From positions 1-6,885 of the forward strand of contig DKBB01000138.1 in NCBI GenBank assembly GCA_002451015.1: a stretch of 6,885 bases of DNA, written 5' to 3'. Shown piece after piece: positions 6,479-6,885 of the stretch. The translations under genes were made by a program, and so were the position numbers. The stretch's first letter is position 1, and each line of letters starts with the position of its first letter. This stretch comes from Acidobacteria bacterium UBA6911 (GTDB taxonomy: Bacteria > Acidobacteriota > UBA6911). The notes under the pieces were generated by a model. The model saw only the letters and a program-made list of their open reading frames with translations. It made no database searches and was not told where the DNA came from.

Positions 6479-6885
6479 ATGAAAAATAGCCTGTTGCAGG
6501 CGTCGGCTTTGTGCAAGTCTTATCGAGGTAGGCAAGTTGTCAACCAGGTCAGCCTGAAGTTGCATCCGGGAGAAGTTGTCGGACTTCTTGGGCCGAACGG
6601 AGCGGGGAAAACAACTACTTTTTACATAATCGTAGGGTTGGTTGCGCCTCAAAGCGGTTCCGTCAGCCTTTTCGGGGAGGATATTACGCATCTGCCGATG
6701 TACCGGAGGGCCCGGTCGGGGATCAGTTATCTGCCGCAGGAACCCTCGGTTTTCAGAAAACTTACGGTTGAGGAAAACCTTCGAAGCGTAGCGGAGACTC
6801 TCAATATCCCGTCCCGGCAAAGGGATGATTTGACGGGAGAACTTCTTGAGGAATTCGGTATCGATCACCTTCGAGACCAGAATGC
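6479..6885 (+). CDS. lptB: LPS export ABC transporter ATP-binding protein LptB (3' end cut off)
   Basis: LptB is the cytoplasmic ATPase that, as a dimer with LptF and LptG, pulls LPS from the inner membrane and pushes it along the LptC-LptA-LptD bridge. The first 135 residues are present. The start MKNSLLQASALCKSYRGRQVV aligns well with the usual LptB N-terminus. Walker A is at 38-46 (GPNGAGKTT), followed by TFYIIVGLV. The Q-loop region is at 84-95 (YLPQEPSVFRKL, Q87), whose PQE-S-x-FR-x-L form is typical of LptB rather than other ABC ATPases. F92 and R93 match positions that contact LptF/LptG in E. coli. The signature motif, Walker B and the switch histidine lie beyond the right edge. The ATG at 6479 has no good ribosome binding site. 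The gene follows the LptC-like gene by 30 nt and shares its pathway. Confidence 0.95.
   Translation, partial: MKNSLLQASALCKSYRGRQVVNQVSLKLHPGEVVGLLGPNGAGKTTTFYIIVGLVAPQSGSVSLFGEDITHLPMYRRARSGISYLPQEPSVFRKLTVEENLRSVAETLNIPSRQRDDLTGELLEEFGIDHLRDQN

Overview
The window reads as a compact block of housekeeping and envelope genes, all on the + strand, from a Gram-negative (LPS-exporting) bacterium. From left to right it holds: the 3' end of a SPOR-domain protein gene; lnt (apolipoprotein N-acyltransferase); prfB (release factor 2) with a programmed +1 frameshift; an unrecognised single-pass membrane protein; a very long LptC/LptA-like (OstA-repeat) protein; and the 5' part of lptB, cut by the right edge. 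Base composition is moderate to slightly GC-rich by eye. The order lnt-prfB-(unknown)-lptC-like-lptB and the giant LptC are what I would expect of Acidobacteriota or a similar deep Gram-negative lineage, but that is inference from gene order and not proof.

Region by region. Bases 1-158 form a 64-bp perfect inverted repeat around a 30-nt spacer. The right arm is ordinary SPOR-gene coding sequence and the left arm is its exact reverse complement, ending at base 1. This is most simply a fold-back chimera at a contig end. Lnt (257-1783) keeps its catalytic residues (E264, K327, C377). prfB (1868-2975) is split by an in-frame UGA at 1937-1939 and is read as one 368-aa protein through a CUU-UGA shift site. 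At 3048-3794 a GTG-started gene encodes a 248-aa membrane-anchored protein of unknown role. At 3938-6448 a TTG-started 836-aa protein combines a membrane-anchored LptC domain with a long train of OstA-like beta repeats. lptB starts at 6479 after an AT-rich 30-nt junction.

How the genes work together. Lnt finishes lipoprotein maturation, including the lipoproteins that the outer-membrane assembly machines need. The LptC/A-like protein and LptB belong to the LPS export bridge: LptB is the cytoplasmic ATPase, and the LptC/A protein receives LPS and carries it across the periplasm. prfB is the one translation gene in the set. All five complete stop codons in the window are UGA, the codon read by RF2. 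Gaps between genes are 18, 84, 72, 143 and 30 nt with no convincing intrinsic terminator, so co-transcription is plausible.

There is no mobile element, CRISPR array, tRNA or rRNA here. I did not find a clearly new multi-gene system. The points most worth a second look are the LptC/A mega-protein, the prfB recoding site, the uncharacterised membrane protein between prfB and lptC, and the terminal hairpin.
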